Origin: Enterobacter sp. CC120223-11
GTDB lineage: Bacteria; Pseudomonadota; Gammaproteobacteria; Enterobacterales; Enterobacteriaceae
Length of the DNA stretch: 64,000 nucleotides
Direction of reading: 5' to 3'
NCBI RefSeq assembly: GCF_900215375.1
Contig: NZ_OBEF01000001.1
Span: forward strand, 124,001 to 188,000
Part shown: positions 9,877-18,378 of the stretch, one piece after another
How positions within the stretch are numbered: position 1 is the first letter of the stretch
Layout of the letters: the number at the start of each line of letters is the position of its first letter
The notes under the pieces: model-generated
The model's database searches: none
What the model saw: the letters and a program-made list of their open reading frames with translations, nothing else
Told to the model about the DNA's origin: nothing
Made by a program: the position numbers and the translations under genes

Positions 9877-11532
9877 TTATTTCATCACGCGGTCATCGAC
9901 GTAATTACGCTTGTCCGGCGCCGGTGGGAAATACTGATACAGCCAGGTTTCGCTGACCGCATCGCCCTGACAGCGCAGGAACATGCGCATGTCCACCGGG
10001 TCGGTGGAGTCGTTGGTCGGGTACCAGTCGAACAGAATGCGGTAGCCGTCGAACGGTTCGACGTAGAGAATTTCGACCTGCTTCGCTTCACCGTTAGAAA
10101 GCGTAATAACCGGTTCGATACCTTTCGGTGCTGCGGCTTTCAGATCGCCGCCAACAAAGTCGATGGCAAAGCGACGCGCCCATTTTTCCGGATAGTGCTC
10201 GCCCGGAGCCCATCCTTCCGGGAAGCCGCCCATACCGGTACGGGTTGCCATGACTCGCGCCAGCGGGGAACGCACCGGAGGCTGCGCGGCCCAATAGAGA
10301 CGATATTTGAAGCCCAGCTCATCGCCCGCCTTCATCGGCTTTTTCGGCTGCCAGAAGCAGACGATGTTATCCAGCGTTTCGCCGGTGGTCGGGATCTCCA
10401 TCAGCGACACGGCCCCTTCGCCCCACTGGCTGCGCGGTTCTACCCACAGACTTGGGCGCTTGTTGTACCAGCCCATCACGTCCTGATAGTGCGAGAAATC
10501 GCGGTCAAGCTGCAGCAGGCCAAAGCCGCGCGGGTTTTTGTCCTGATAGGCGTTGAACTGTAATTTTTGCGGGTTGTTCAGCGGGCGGCAGATCCACTCG
10601 CCGTTGCCACGCCACATCGCCAGACGGTCGGAGTCGTGAATTTGCGGGTGGATGGTGTCGCACATACGGCGTTCGTTGTTGCCGCAGCTGAACATGCTGG
10701 TCATCGGCGCGATGCCGAGCTGTTTAATGTCCTTGCGCGCAAAGAGGTGGTTTTCCACATCCATGATTACCTGGGTTTCCTGGCAGTTCACGGTGAACTT
10801 GTAGGCACCGGAAATGCTTGGGCTGTCCAGCAGCGCATAAACGGTAAACACCGTGGCGCCAGGCTTGACGGTTTCAAACCAGAAAGAGGTGAAATCAGGA
10901 AACTCTTCGAGGCTGTCGGTGTAAGTATCGATAGCCAGGCCACGCGCGGACAAGCCGTACTGATAGGTGCTGTCTACCGCGCGGAAGTAGCTCGCGCCGA
11001 GCCATGACACGATATCGCGACGCGCCAGTTCAGGCGCCTTAAAGGTGCGGAAACCGGCAAAACCGAGATCCGTTTGCCCTTCCAGCTGTTTGGTGTCCAC
11101 GCCCGCGTCGTTGTATTTGAACAGCTCCGGACGGAAGTGGATTTCGCGCGCCTGCTGCGTTGCAGAATCCAGCGAGAACATACGCACGCGACGGCGGAAG
11201 CCCATCCCGACGTGGAAGAACTGAATATCGAGCTGACGATCGGGAATGTTGTTCCACAGCGACTGGCTCGCATCGTACTGAATGGCGTTGTAGGCCTGCG
11301 GTGTCAGTTCTGCCAGCGTTTTCGGCAGGTCTTTCGGCTTGCCGCCCCACGGCTGGCTGGCAATATCGCGGGCCATGGATTGTAAAACGGAGAAATCAAA
11401 GCGGCGCGTCTGCCCGTCGGCAATGGCCGAATCGTCGGCTAACGCGGCTTTAGAAAACAGGGAGGCAACGCCGGTTGTCGCGCTCACCGCGGCGACAGCC
11501 ATGGAGGATTTGATAAAGTGTCTGCGGTTCAT
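9877..11532 (-). CDS. opgD: Osmoregulated periplasmic glucan biosynthesis protein OpgD
   Basis: 551 residues, the same length as E. coli OpgD, with near-identical blocks such as [27 protein letters not shown] and [13 protein letters not shown]. The N terminus carries a twin-arginine signal (RRHFIK at residues 3-8, then a hydrophobic stretch ending S-K-A-A-L-A). OpgD shapes the glucan backbone of periplasmic glucans together with OpgG and OpgH. The start at 11532 gives the proper Tat signal; longer upstream reading has no support. In K-12 the next gene is ydcJ; here about 11 kb of other genes intervene. Confidence 0.96.
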   Translation of the reverse strand: MNRRHFIKSSMAVAAVSATTGVASLFSKAALADDSAIADGQTRRFDFSVLQSMARDIASQPWGGKPKDLPKTLAELTPQAYNAIQYDASQSLWNNIPDRQLDIQFFHVGMGFRRRVRMFSLDSATQQAREIHFRPELFKYNDAGVDTKQLEGQTDLGFAGFRTFKAPELARRDIVSWLGASYFRAVDSTYQYGLSARGLAIDTYTDSLEEFPDFTSFWFETVKPGATVFTVYALLDSPSISGAYKFTVNCQETQVIMDVENHLFARKDIKQLGIAPMTSMFSCGNNERRMCDTIHPQIHDSDRLAMWRGNGEWICRPLNNPQKLQFNAYQDKNPRGFGLLQLDRDFSHYQDVMGWYNKRPSLWVEPRSQWGEGAVSLMEIPTTGETLDNIVCFWQPKKPMKAGDELGFKYRLYWAAQPPVRSPLARVMATRTGMGGFPEGWAPGEHYPEKWARRFAIDFVGGDLKAAAPKGIEPVITLSNGEAKQVEILYVEPFDGYRILFDWYPTNDSTDPVDMRMFLRCQGDAVSETWLYQYFPPAPDKRNYVDDRVMK

Positions 11533-11700
11533 GCCTGAGTCAGCGTCCTTATGAGTATCGACTTCGCTAAGATGCGCCCACTCTAGACAAAAAACGCTGA
11601 TAATCCAATTGTTGCCCGCGCAAAATCCGCGCAAACCGGGAAATAAATTATTGCGATCGGAAGTGCCTGATTCCGGGTGTAAATGTATGTATAAAACGTG

Positions 11701-11732
11701 GGCAGAAGACTGCATACGAAGCCTTCTTCTGC
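11701..11732 (-). terminator. Hairpin downstream of the effector gene
   Basis: GGCAGAAG pairs with CTTCTGCC across 16 bases, nine bases past the stop of the DUF2235 gene on the minus strand. The following tract is not strongly U-rich. Confidence 0.5.
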
Positions 11733-11741
11733 CACTGACCT

Positions 11742-14153
11742 TTACTGCGTAGATTGCGCCCACATTTCCTGAACCAACGCCATTTTGCGCTCCCAATCCT
11801 GCTGTTGCGCATTCTGACACTCGGCCTGAACGGAGGCTGGGTGCTGAACGCACACGATCTGCCGCGATTTGTCCTGCAATATGTCCTGCTGCTGTTCGTT
11901 TTCAGCGCTGACCACCGTGATGGTTTCATGGGCTGCCGATGCCTTAGCCAGGGGTTGATCCTCAGAGAACCGTTTTATAGTGAAGCGGACATCCTGGACT
12001 GACACCGGCGCCGCGAGCCCGGCGACGTAACCCAGCATCGCCAGGGGCTTCACTTTTTTACTCATGGCTTCACCAAAGTAGATCATCCAATACAGGAAAT
12101 AGCTCCCCCATGGCTCCCGGCTGCCTATCGCGTTGTGCATAAACCAGGCCCGGGAATCATGAATCTGATCGTCAAACAGCGCACGCGTCAGCCCGGAAGC
12201 TTCGCTGGCGTTGCTCTGTTCCCCCTGCGGAGGGAAAAGTATTGCCACCCGTTGGTCTCCATCCTGCTTTATGCGCCTGAACTCCACGGGGACGTCATCC
12301 TGGTTAAAGGCGTAGACAAAACCTTTAAACCAGTCCATCACCCTGTAGGTCGTGCTTTTCGCCTGGCTGCGGGGCTGTTCGTGGTAATCCTCTTTGAATT
12401 CGATTGCCGCCTGCAGGAGCTGAGTTTGACCTAGCGCCGCATCAAAATCTTTTACTCCAGCAGGGAGCAGGACGAATGGAGCCTCGCGGGGATGCCTTGC
12501 AAGCTCATGTAAACGCGCTTTTCTGACCTCCTCCTGCGCTTTGTCACGTACTCTTTCACGGGCCATTCTGATGCGAGGATCGTTGTCCTGATCCTGATTA
12601 TTGAGTGCCGCATCATGGTAAAAGCCCTGAGTGCGGAAGCTACCGCCGGCATAGCGATTGATGCGCCAGGCGGTAATCCAGCCGATCTGGTTTTCCAGGG
12701 CCTGAATGATATTGACGGGGGCGCGGACAGGGCTAAATTGGGCGGCCTGCTCGTCGCTGATGGGGCCGGAGTCAGGAATGTTTAGGGTGAGTTTGCGCCA
12801 GTTGTTGAAGCGCTGGACAGTAACAGGTCCTACATCAAATTCATGACCTAGTTCTACAGGCATGATGCGCCAGGAGTCTTTTTTAAGATCGTTTGGCAAC
12901 GCTTTTTCTAACACCTTCAATGGGGCCCCAACAGCAAATGCAGCAGCATACATCTCATTCAATGGAATCTGCGACATCAATAGCCGATCGTTACTTCCGC
13001 TGGCTTTCCCCTGCTCTCCGGGTGGATAACCACCGCCAAGATCCGAATGCACACCTGGGTACACGACCTCAACGCTGTTAGCCGGATATCGCCCATCTGC
13101 CCGGCAAATCGAGTCCAGCGGGAAACAGAGCCTCTGCTCGTGCGAGGAGACCAGATGCACGCAGCGTTTAACCAGCCCGTTGTCCGGTAGCTCCATGGTG
13201 CCGTCTGCCCAGCTCATATGCCCTTCTGCCACCGGGGCCATATGCGCCACCCCAACGGAGGCAACGGTATCGAACAGCCCAAGGAATTCAACGCTGAGCG
13301 GAATATCGCCAGCCGTAGACGACAGGCAAAGCGGCTGCGCCTCGCCTCTGTTTTCAGGCTCGGGCATCAGCTCGCTGAGCCAGTTGACAAACGCCCGGGC
13401 CGTAGCCGCCCCACGCGAGAAGCCATACACGTAAAGCTTGATCCCCAGCAGCTTCGGATGCCCCGGAAAAGGCTGCTCCAGCGCGGGCTTAAGCTCCTTA
13501 TTCAGATTATCGAGCAGGCGTCGAAACTCCTGACGCCTGGCGTACTGACCGATAAGTTTGGGATCGGCGACCGTGGTTGCCATGGCTTTTATCGATTGCC
13601 AGTTTTCAACATCGCTGAGCTTTCCCTTCCCCAGGGTACGACGCAAAGCGTCTATCAGACGTAACAGTCCCCAGTTGATGCGATCCTCGCCATATGTTGC
13701 GAAAGCCAGGCCATCGGCGCTGAAATCCAGATCCATAATCTCCGGGAAAGGCGTGCCCACGCCGGGAATATAGTATTTGTAATACTGATTTCCCGCCGAT
13801 CCCTCCACGTCAACCAGCCACTGGTTATTGTCGCCAGTGCCAGCGGCATAGCCCTGGCCAATGCTGGCACGAAACAGACGGGCAATATTGGTCGGGTGTT
13901 TGGGGTCTGCCGTATAGAGGTCATGATTAAGATTGTTCCCGGTACCGTCAAAAAACAGGCTGATATGCAGGGTCTTACAGCAGGGGCGGGACACCCGCCG
14001 CCCTGCTGCCGCACAAAGCGCATCGTGGTGCGCCCTCTCCAGACTCTCCTGCTGGTAACAGTTTTGCCCAATCAGAACGGACTGAGAGGGTAACCTTCCC
14101 TTTTCAGGAAACTGTGGTGGAAACCAGGCTAGATCGGGGGTTACTGTGGACAT
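11742..14153 (-). CDS. DUF2235 alpha/beta-hydrolase, probable Tle1-type type VI secretion phospholipase effector
   Basis: 803 residues. The DUF2235 core begins with [13 protein letters not shown] near residue 62, has the nucleophile elbow GFSRGAA with Ser246, and a [13 protein letters not shown] segment near residue 370 that fits the acid/histidine part of the triad. A hydrophobic stretch ([10 protein letters not shown] to VAGLAAP) lies in the C-terminal 130 residues. Such proteins are Tle1-family phospholipases delivered by type VI secretion into the periplasm of rival cells. Three tandem lipoprotein genes lie directly upstream on the same strand; the last overlaps this start by 13 bases. 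No VgrG, Hcp, PAAR or adaptor gene is seen in the window, so the module is an orphan. Assignment as an effector is inferred from family and context. Confidence 0.8.
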   Translation of the reverse strand: MSTVTPDLAWFPPQFPEKGRLPSQSVLIGQNCYQQESLERAHHDALCAAAGRRVSRPCCKTLHISLFFDGTGNNLNHDLYTADPKHPTNIARLFRASIGQGYAAGTGDNNQWLVDVEGSAGNQYYKYYIPGVGTPFPEIMDLDFSADGLAFATYGEDRINWGLLRLIDALRRTLGKGKLSDVENWQSIKAMATTVADPKLIGQYARRQEFRRLLDNLNKELKPALEQPFPGHPKLLGIKLYVYGFSRGAATARAFVNWLSELMPEPENRGEAQPLCLSSTAGDIPLSVEFLGLFDTVASVGVAHMAPVAEGHMSWADGTMELPDNGLVKRCVHLVSSHEQRLCFPLDSICRADGRYPANSVEVVYPGVHSDLGGGYPPGEQGKASGSNDRLLMSQIPLNEMYAAAFAVGAPLKVLEKALPNDLKKDSWRIMPVELGHEFDVGPVTVQRFNNWRKLTLNIPDSGPISDEQAAQFSPVRAPVNIIQALENQIGWITAWRINRYAGGSFRTQGFYHDAALNNQDQDNDPRIRMARERVRDKAQEEVRKARLHELARHPREAPFVLLPAGVKDFDAALGQTQLLQAAIEFKEDYHEQPRSQAKSTTYRVMDWFKGFVYAFNQDDVPVEFRRIKQDGDQRVAILFPPQGEQSNASEASGLTRALFDDQIHDSRAWFMHNAIGSREPWGSYFLYWMIYFGEAMSKKVKPLAMLGYVAGLAAPVSVQDVRFTIKRFSEDQPLAKASAAHETITVVSAENEQQQDILQDKSRQIVCVQHPASVQAECQNAQQQDWERKMALVQEMWAQSTQ

Positions 14154-14740
14154 ACGCTGGGTTTCTCCATATGCACGGGGTCTTTAATTGGGTAATCAGG
14201 GCTGCCATAGTCGGCACAGCTGGTCGTGACTTTAATCTGATCGCAGGGAAGAAAATGGACGGTAATACCGCAGGTTTTCTGTCCCGTGTAGTCTGGTACA
14301 GAAACAAGACGTGAATGCCTTTTGCTAAATGCTTTTATCCTGCTATACCATTCTTCTTTCTGATCGGAATACTCCTGCCATGCATGATATCTGGCATTTT
14401 CATCCATATTTTTTGTATCTGGTTCATCAGGTTCAGGGATCTCCGGCACATCACTGGCGAAAGCCACCCCGGTTTCCCATTCCACTTTTACCTTCAGATC
14501 CGGCGTCCAGACCGCCGGGGCGCCATAGCTTCCGCCTCCGCCTCCGCCCTGATACGGGCCAATAATATCGACGGCGTTCTGCCCGTCGACGCTGAAATGA
14601 TTAATTGCCCAACTGGTGTGGTTGATGGCTTCAATCGGCCCGGCACCGCCTCCGCTAACGGGCATTTTTATTTGTTCGGGCCTGTCGCAACCGCTGAGTA
14701 TCAGCGAAAGCCCTAAGAACGCACACGGCATATATTTCAT
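14141..14740 (-). CDS. DUF3304-like lipoprotein, probable immunity protein (copy 1, next to the effector)
   Basis: 199 residues. Lipoprotein signal with lipobox L-S-G-C (Cys18) and Asp at +2, which predicts retention on the outer face of the inner membrane. The mature part has a Gly run (GPYQGGGGGGSYG) and a conserved C terminus with GQKTCGITVHFLPCDQIKV and two further Cys. The stop region overlaps the effector start by 13 bases. RBS AAGGA lies seven bases before the ATG. Position and localisation fit an immunity protein that blocks a periplasmic phospholipase; this has not been shown here. It is nearly identical to the next two copies except for about 45 residues in the middle. Confidence 0.8.
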   Translation of the reverse strand: MKYMPCAFLGLSLILSGCDRPEQIKMPVSGGGAGPIEAINHTSWAINHFSVDGQNAVDIIGPYQGGGGGGSYGAPAVWTPDLKVKVEWETGVAFASDVPEIPEPDEPDTKNMDENARYHAWQEYSDQKEEWYSRIKAFSKRHSRLVSVPDYTGQKTCGITVHFLPCDQIKVTTSCADYGSPDYPIKDPVHMEKPSVCPQ

Positions 14741-14785
14741 CTGAATTTCCTTTTCTTACTGAACTCAATTATCGACGCGGCAGTA

Positions 14786-15385
14786 TCACTTCGGACATAC
14801 GCTGGGTTTCTCCATGTGTACGGGGTCTTTGATCGGATAATCAGGACTGCCATAGTCGGCACAGCTGGTAGTGACTTTAATCTGATCGCAGGGAAGAAAA
14901 TGGACGGTAATACCGCAGGTTTTTTGCCCGGTATAGTCGGGAACAGGAACGATAAGGGAATGCTGTTTACTGTATTCCCTTATTTTTTGCCGCCATTCCC
15001 GGCGTTTTACTGCATATTCCTCCCAAACTTGATACCTTGCATTTTCATCCAAGTTTTTGGTGTTCGGCTCTTCAGGTTCAGGTATTTCCGGTACATCACT
15101 GGCAAAAGCCACCCCGGTTTCCCATTCCACTTTTACTTTCAGGTCCGGCGTCCAGACCGCCGGAGCGCCATAGCTCCCGCCGCCGCCGCCGCCCTGATAC
15201 GGCCCAATAATATCGACGGCATTCTGCCCGTCGACGCTGAAATGGTTAATTGCCCAGCTGGTGTGGTTGATGGCTTCAATCGGCCCGCCACCACCACCGC
15301 TAACGGGCATTTTTGCTTGTTCAGGCCTGTCACAACCGCTGAGAATCAGCGAAAGCCCTAAGAACGCACACGGCATATATTTCAT
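14786..15385 (-). CDS. DUF3304-like lipoprotein, probable immunity protein (copy 2)
   Basis: 199 residues with the same signal peptide as copy 1 (MKYMPCAFLGLSLILSGC) and near-identity to residue 103. It then differs over roughly residues 104-148 (EYAVKRREWRQKIREYSKQ in place of EYSDQKEEWYSRIKAFSKR) before identity resumes at PDYTGQKTCGI. It is separated from copy 1 by 45 bp that are themselves duplicated. Probably binds a related but different effector, or is a spare; this is inference. Confidence 0.78.
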   Translation of the reverse strand: MKYMPCAFLGLSLILSGCDRPEQAKMPVSGGGGGPIEAINHTSWAINHFSVDGQNAVDIIGPYQGGGGGGSYGAPAVWTPDLKVKVEWETGVAFASDVPEIPEPEEPNTKNLDENARYQVWEEYAVKRREWRQKIREYSKQHSLIVPVPDYTGQKTCGITVHFLPCDQIKVTTSCADYGSPDYPIKDPVHMEKPSVCPK

Positions 15386-15430
15386 CTGAATGTCCTTTTC
15401 TTACTGAACTCAATTATCGACGCGGCAATA

Positions 15431-16033
15431 TCACCTCGGACATATGCTGGGTTTCTCCATATGTACAGGGTCTTTAATCGGGTAATCAGAACTACCATAG
15501 TCGGCACAGCTGGTAGTGACTTTAATCTGGTCACAGGGAAGGAAATGGACGGTAATGCCACAGGTTTTCTGTCCTGTGTAGTCTGGTACAGAAACAATGC
15601 GGGAATGATTTTTACTGAACGCCTTTATTTTGCTATACCACTCATCATATTTTTTTGAATATTCTGACCAAGCTTGATGATAGTTTTGCTCATTCATACC
15701 ATCTGTATTTGGTCTCTTGGGTTCAGGTATTTCAGGAACATCATCTGCAAAAGCCACCCCGGTTTCCCATTCCACTTTTACCTTCAGATCCGGCGTCCAG
15801 ACCGCCGGGGCGCCATAGCTTCCGCCTCCGCCACCGCCCTGATACGGGCCAATAATATCGAGAGCGTTCTGCCCGTCGACGCTGAAATGGTTAATTGCCC
15901 AGCTGGTGTGGTTGATGGCTTCAATAGGCCCGGCACCGCCTCCGCTAACGGGCGTTTTTACTTGTTCAGGCCTGTCACAACCACCAAGAAGCAAAACGAA
16001 GAGAAAAACACAATTGCGAAAATCCATACGCAT
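15431..16033 (-). CDS. DUF3304-like lipoprotein, probable immunity protein (copy 3, first in the unit)
   Basis: 200 residues from the ATG at 16033; a second in-frame ATG at 16027 has AGGG eight bases upstream and may be the real start. The signal peptide (FRNCVFLFVLLLGGC) differs from copies 1 and 2, but from CDRPEQ onward the protein is the same apart from the variable central window (EPKRPNTDGMNEQNYHQAW). Asp again follows the lipid-modified Cys. As the most upstream copy it probably carries the promoter of the immunity-effector unit in the 16034-16228 gap, which is AT-rich. Confidence 0.77.
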   Translation of the reverse strand: MRMDFRNCVFLFVLLLGGCDRPEQVKTPVSGGGAGPIEAINHTSWAINHFSVDGQNALDIIGPYQGGGGGGSYGAPAVWTPDLKVKVEWETGVAFADDVPEIPEPKRPNTDGMNEQNYHQAWSEYSKKYDEWYSKIKAFSKNHSRIVSVPDYTGQKTCGITVHFLPCDQIKVTTSCADYGSSDYPIKDPVHMEKPSICPR

Positions 16034-16228
16034 GTCCCTGCCTGACCAGAAAAATCCGTTTTAACCCCAAAAAGCCCTGGGCCGCCTGTCTACCCTGAAT
16101 GCTGATTTATTATCCAGAAGATGAGTAACCATACTTTTATCACTGCAAAATGAAAACTGTTATTCCATAACTAAAATCTGATTTTTACTTTAACTGTTAG
16201 TGGGTTAATTAACAGCAGATATAAAAAA

Positions 16229-16256
16229 GCCCCGGAAGCGACATCACTCCCGGGGC
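16229..16256 (-). terminator. Rho-independent terminator of the binding-protein gene
   Basis: GCCCCGG and CCGGGGC form a stem followed on the minus strand by a run of six T. It lies 20 bases past the stop of the solute-binding-protein gene. Confidence 0.85.
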
Positions 16257-16275
16257 CAAAGACGTCTTCTCGTTA

Positions 16276-17049
16276 TTATTTTACCGCTACGTCGATACCG
16301 GGGAAGTATTTCGCCGCAAGCGTGGTAATGGTGCCGTCAGCACGGACTTTGTCGATGGCGGCGTCGAGCTGTTTCTTCTGCTCTGCATCGCCTTTACGCA
16401 GGCCAAAGCCAATCCCGCTGCCGAGGATAGTGTCGTCCGCCACCGGTTTGCCGATAAAGCCAAAACCTTTGCCCTGCGGCTTGCTGAGGAATCCGGCCTG
16501 GCCCGCCGCAGACATCACTAAACTTGCGTCGATCCGCCCGTTCAGCAAATCCGCCCACGCCATATTCTGATCTTTATAAGACACTACGGTGACGCCGTGC
16601 TTTTCCCAGTGCTCTTTGGCGTAAGTTTCCTGAATGGATCCCTGCAGCACGCCGATGCTTTTGCCTTTCAGACCTTCCGGCGTCGCCTGCATGCCGCTGC
16701 CCTCTTTCCCGACTAACTGGGAAGGAATACGGTAGATAGGCTGGGTGAAATCAATGCTTTTGCGCCGCTGTTCGGTGATGTTCATCGCCGAGTTTATGGC
16801 GTCGAACTTCTTCGCCACAAGGCCCGGGATCAGCGAATCAAATGAACTTTCCACCCAGCTGCATTTCAGCTGTGCCGCTTTGCAGATGGCGTTACCCAGA
16901 TCGATATCAAAGCCCTGCAGTTCGCCCGCAGAGTTACGGCTTTCAAACGGTGGATACTCCGCCTCTACGCCGAAACGCAGCTCGCCTGCCGCAAAAGAAG
17001 AAACAGAACAGAACAGGCCGAAGCCCGCAATCAGTGCTTTTACTTTCAT
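16276..17049 (-). CDS. Periplasmic amino-acid-binding protein of an ABC transporter (lysine/arginine/ornithine or His type)
   Basis: 257 residues, SBP family 3. A signal peptide ends S-S-F-A-A, followed by LRFGVEAEYPPFESRNSAGELQGFDIDLGN, the typical N-terminal lobe of ArgT/HisJ-like proteins, and later DGTITTLAAKYFPGIDV at the C terminus. ATG 17049 has AGGGG eight bases upstream; an in-frame TTG two codons earlier is less likely. Permease and ATPase genes are not adjacent. It lies 12 bases after the aminotransferase gene on the same strand, so both are probably co-transcribed and may handle the same amino acid. Confidence 0.85.
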   Translation of the reverse strand: MKVKALIAGFGLFCSVSSFAAGELRFGVEAEYPPFESRNSAGELQGFDIDLGNAICKAAQLKCSWVESSFDSLIPGLVAKKFDAINSAMNITEQRRKSIDFTQPIYRIPSQLVGKEGSGMQATPEGLKGKSIGVLQGSIQETYAKEHWEKHGVTVVSYKDQNMAWADLLNGRIDASLVMSAAGQAGFLSKPQGKGFGFIGKPVADDTILGSGIGFGLRKGDAEQKKQLDAAIDKVRADGTITTLAAKYFPGIDVAVK

Positions 17050-17061
17050 CGCCAACGCCCC

Positions 17062-18231
17062 TTAACGTGGTTTTACCTGACACAGGGCCGCAGCGCCTGC
17101 CCGTAAAGTTGCCTCATCTTTGGCAAAAGAGAGGCGGATCAGTTTGTTATCCGTGCCATCGGTGTAGAACGCCGACAGCGGGATCGTCGCCACGCCGTGG
17201 TCGACAATCAGCCGTTGCACCATTTCGCTGTCGCGCTCATCGCTGAAGGCGCTGTAGTCCGCCAGCAGGAAGAACGAGCCCTGGCTCGGCAGCAGCTTAA
17301 ACGGCGATTCCGCCAGCAGCGACTGCAGCAGATCGCGCTTGCGCTGATAAAACGCCGCCAGCGACAGCCAGGTTTGCGGGTCCGTCATGTGCTCGGCAAA
17401 CGCGTACTGCATCGGAGTATCGGCCGAGAACATCAAAAATTGATGCACTTTGCAGATTTCATCCATCAATTCCGCCGGAGCCACACAATACCCCACGCGC
17501 CAGCCGGTGACGTGATAGGTTTTTCCGAAGGATGAAACAATCACGCTGCGCTCGGCAAGCTGCGGATGCGTTGCCATGCCGTGATGCGGCTGGCCGTCAA
17601 ACACCACGTGTTCGTAGACTTCGTCAGACAAAATCACGATATCGGTGTTGCGGGTCAGCGCCGCCAGCTGTTGCAGATCGTTGGCATCGAACACTTTTCC
17701 GCTCGGGTTATGCGGCGTGTTGATGATAATCATGCGCGTGCGTGGCGTAATAGCCGCGCGGACTTCATCCCAATTGACGGTGAAATCCGGCACCGTCAGC
17801 TTGATGGCCACCGGCGTTGCGCCCTGCAAACGCACAATCGGCGCGTAGCTGTCGAACGACGGTTCAAAATAGATAACTTCATCGCCCGGATGCACCAGCC
17901 CGCTGATCGCGGAATAGAGCCCTTCGCTGGCGCTCGCGGTGATCAGCACTTCGCTGTCGGCGTCGTAGCGCGTGCCGTAGAGATCGGCAATTTTTTCCGC
18001 GATGCGGGTTTTCAGCGCATGCAGGCCGGTCATTGGCGCGTACTGGTTATGCCCCGCTTCCATCGCACGGGTCACGCCCTGCACCAGTCGCGGATCGCAG
18101 GCAAAGTTCGGCGCGCCCTGGGAAAGGTTGATGGCGTTATGCTGTGCGGAGAGCTGGCCAATCACGGTAAAGATGGTGGTGCCCACGTCGGGCAGCTTGG
18201 TGCGGGTTTTCACCGGAGAACGCAGAGTCAT
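17062..18231 (-). CDS. PLP-dependent aminotransferase, YbdL (methionine aminotransferase)-like
   Basis: 389-residue class I/II aminotransferase. NQYAPMTGLHALK, the NTPHNPSGKVF substrate/cofactor motif, the ILSDEVYEHVVF segment and the PLP-lysine motif SSFGKTYHVTGW are all present, as is the C-terminal IRLSFAK arginine. Overall resemblance is to E. coli YbdL, which transaminates methionine and other amino acids. ATG 18231 follows AAAGGA with six-base spacing. It forms a two-gene unit with the amino-acid-binding protein downstream and is divergent from the FAD-protein gene at 18379, with a putative LysR operator between. Confidence 0.88.
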   Translation of the reverse strand: MTLRSPVKTRTKLPDVGTTIFTVIGQLSAQHNAINLSQGAPNFACDPRLVQGVTRAMEAGHNQYAPMTGLHALKTRIAEKIADLYGTRYDADSEVLITASASEGLYSAISGLVHPGDEVIYFEPSFDSYAPIVRLQGATPVAIKLTVPDFTVNWDEVRAAITPRTRMIIINTPHNPSGKVFDANDLQQLAALTRNTDIVILSDEVYEHVVFDGQPHHGMATHPQLAERSVIVSSFGKTYHVTGWRVGYCVAPAELMDEICKVHQFLMFSADTPMQYAFAEHMTDPQTWLSLAAFYQRKRDLLQSLLAESPFKLLPSQGSFFLLADYSAFSDERDSEMVQRLIVDHGVATIPLSAFYTDGTDNKLIRLSFAKDEATLRAGAAALCQVKPR

Positions 18232-18302
18232 CGCCAATCCTTTCTCAGAAAATATGCATAACTATTCAATCGAAAGCCCTCCGCGCCGACAATCGAATTG
18301 TT

Positions 18303-18335
18303 GTCATACTAGCCATGAGAAAATTGCATAGCTGC
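18303..18335. promoter_or_regulatory. Copy 1 of a duplicated operator-like sequence
   Basis: Thirty-two bases starting GTCATACT and ending TTGCATAGCTG match the sequence at 19996-20027 at 29 positions. It lies in the intergenic region between the divergent aminotransferase and FAD-protein genes. A dyad around GACAATCGAATTGTTGTC lies just to the left. Probable binding site of the LysR regulator encoded at 20036. Confidence 0.6.
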
Positions 18336-18378
18336 ATTCCCGCACTACACTTGAGGCAGACAACTCAGGTGAAAATCC

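Larger units (their letters stand above)
14141..16033 (-). repeat. Three tandem 645-bp repeat units containing the lipoprotein genes
   Basis: The gene starts and ends recur at exactly 645-bp steps (stops at 14141, 14786, 15431), and the 45-bp spacers 14741-14785 and 15386-15430 are nearly identical. This is a plain tandem triplication. Divergence is concentrated in one central segment of each gene and in the 5' end of the most upstream copy. Confidence 0.92.

Noticed and set aside
14540-14560. Gly-codon runs in the lipoprotein genes seen as a simple repeat or phase-variable tract
   Set aside because: The run encodes six Gly with mixed codons and is the same length in all three copies, so slippage is not indicated.
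17566-18261. 231-codon frame opposite the aminotransferase gene
   Set aside because: His/Arg-rich antisense frame with no family features; the aminotransferase motifs lie on the other strand.
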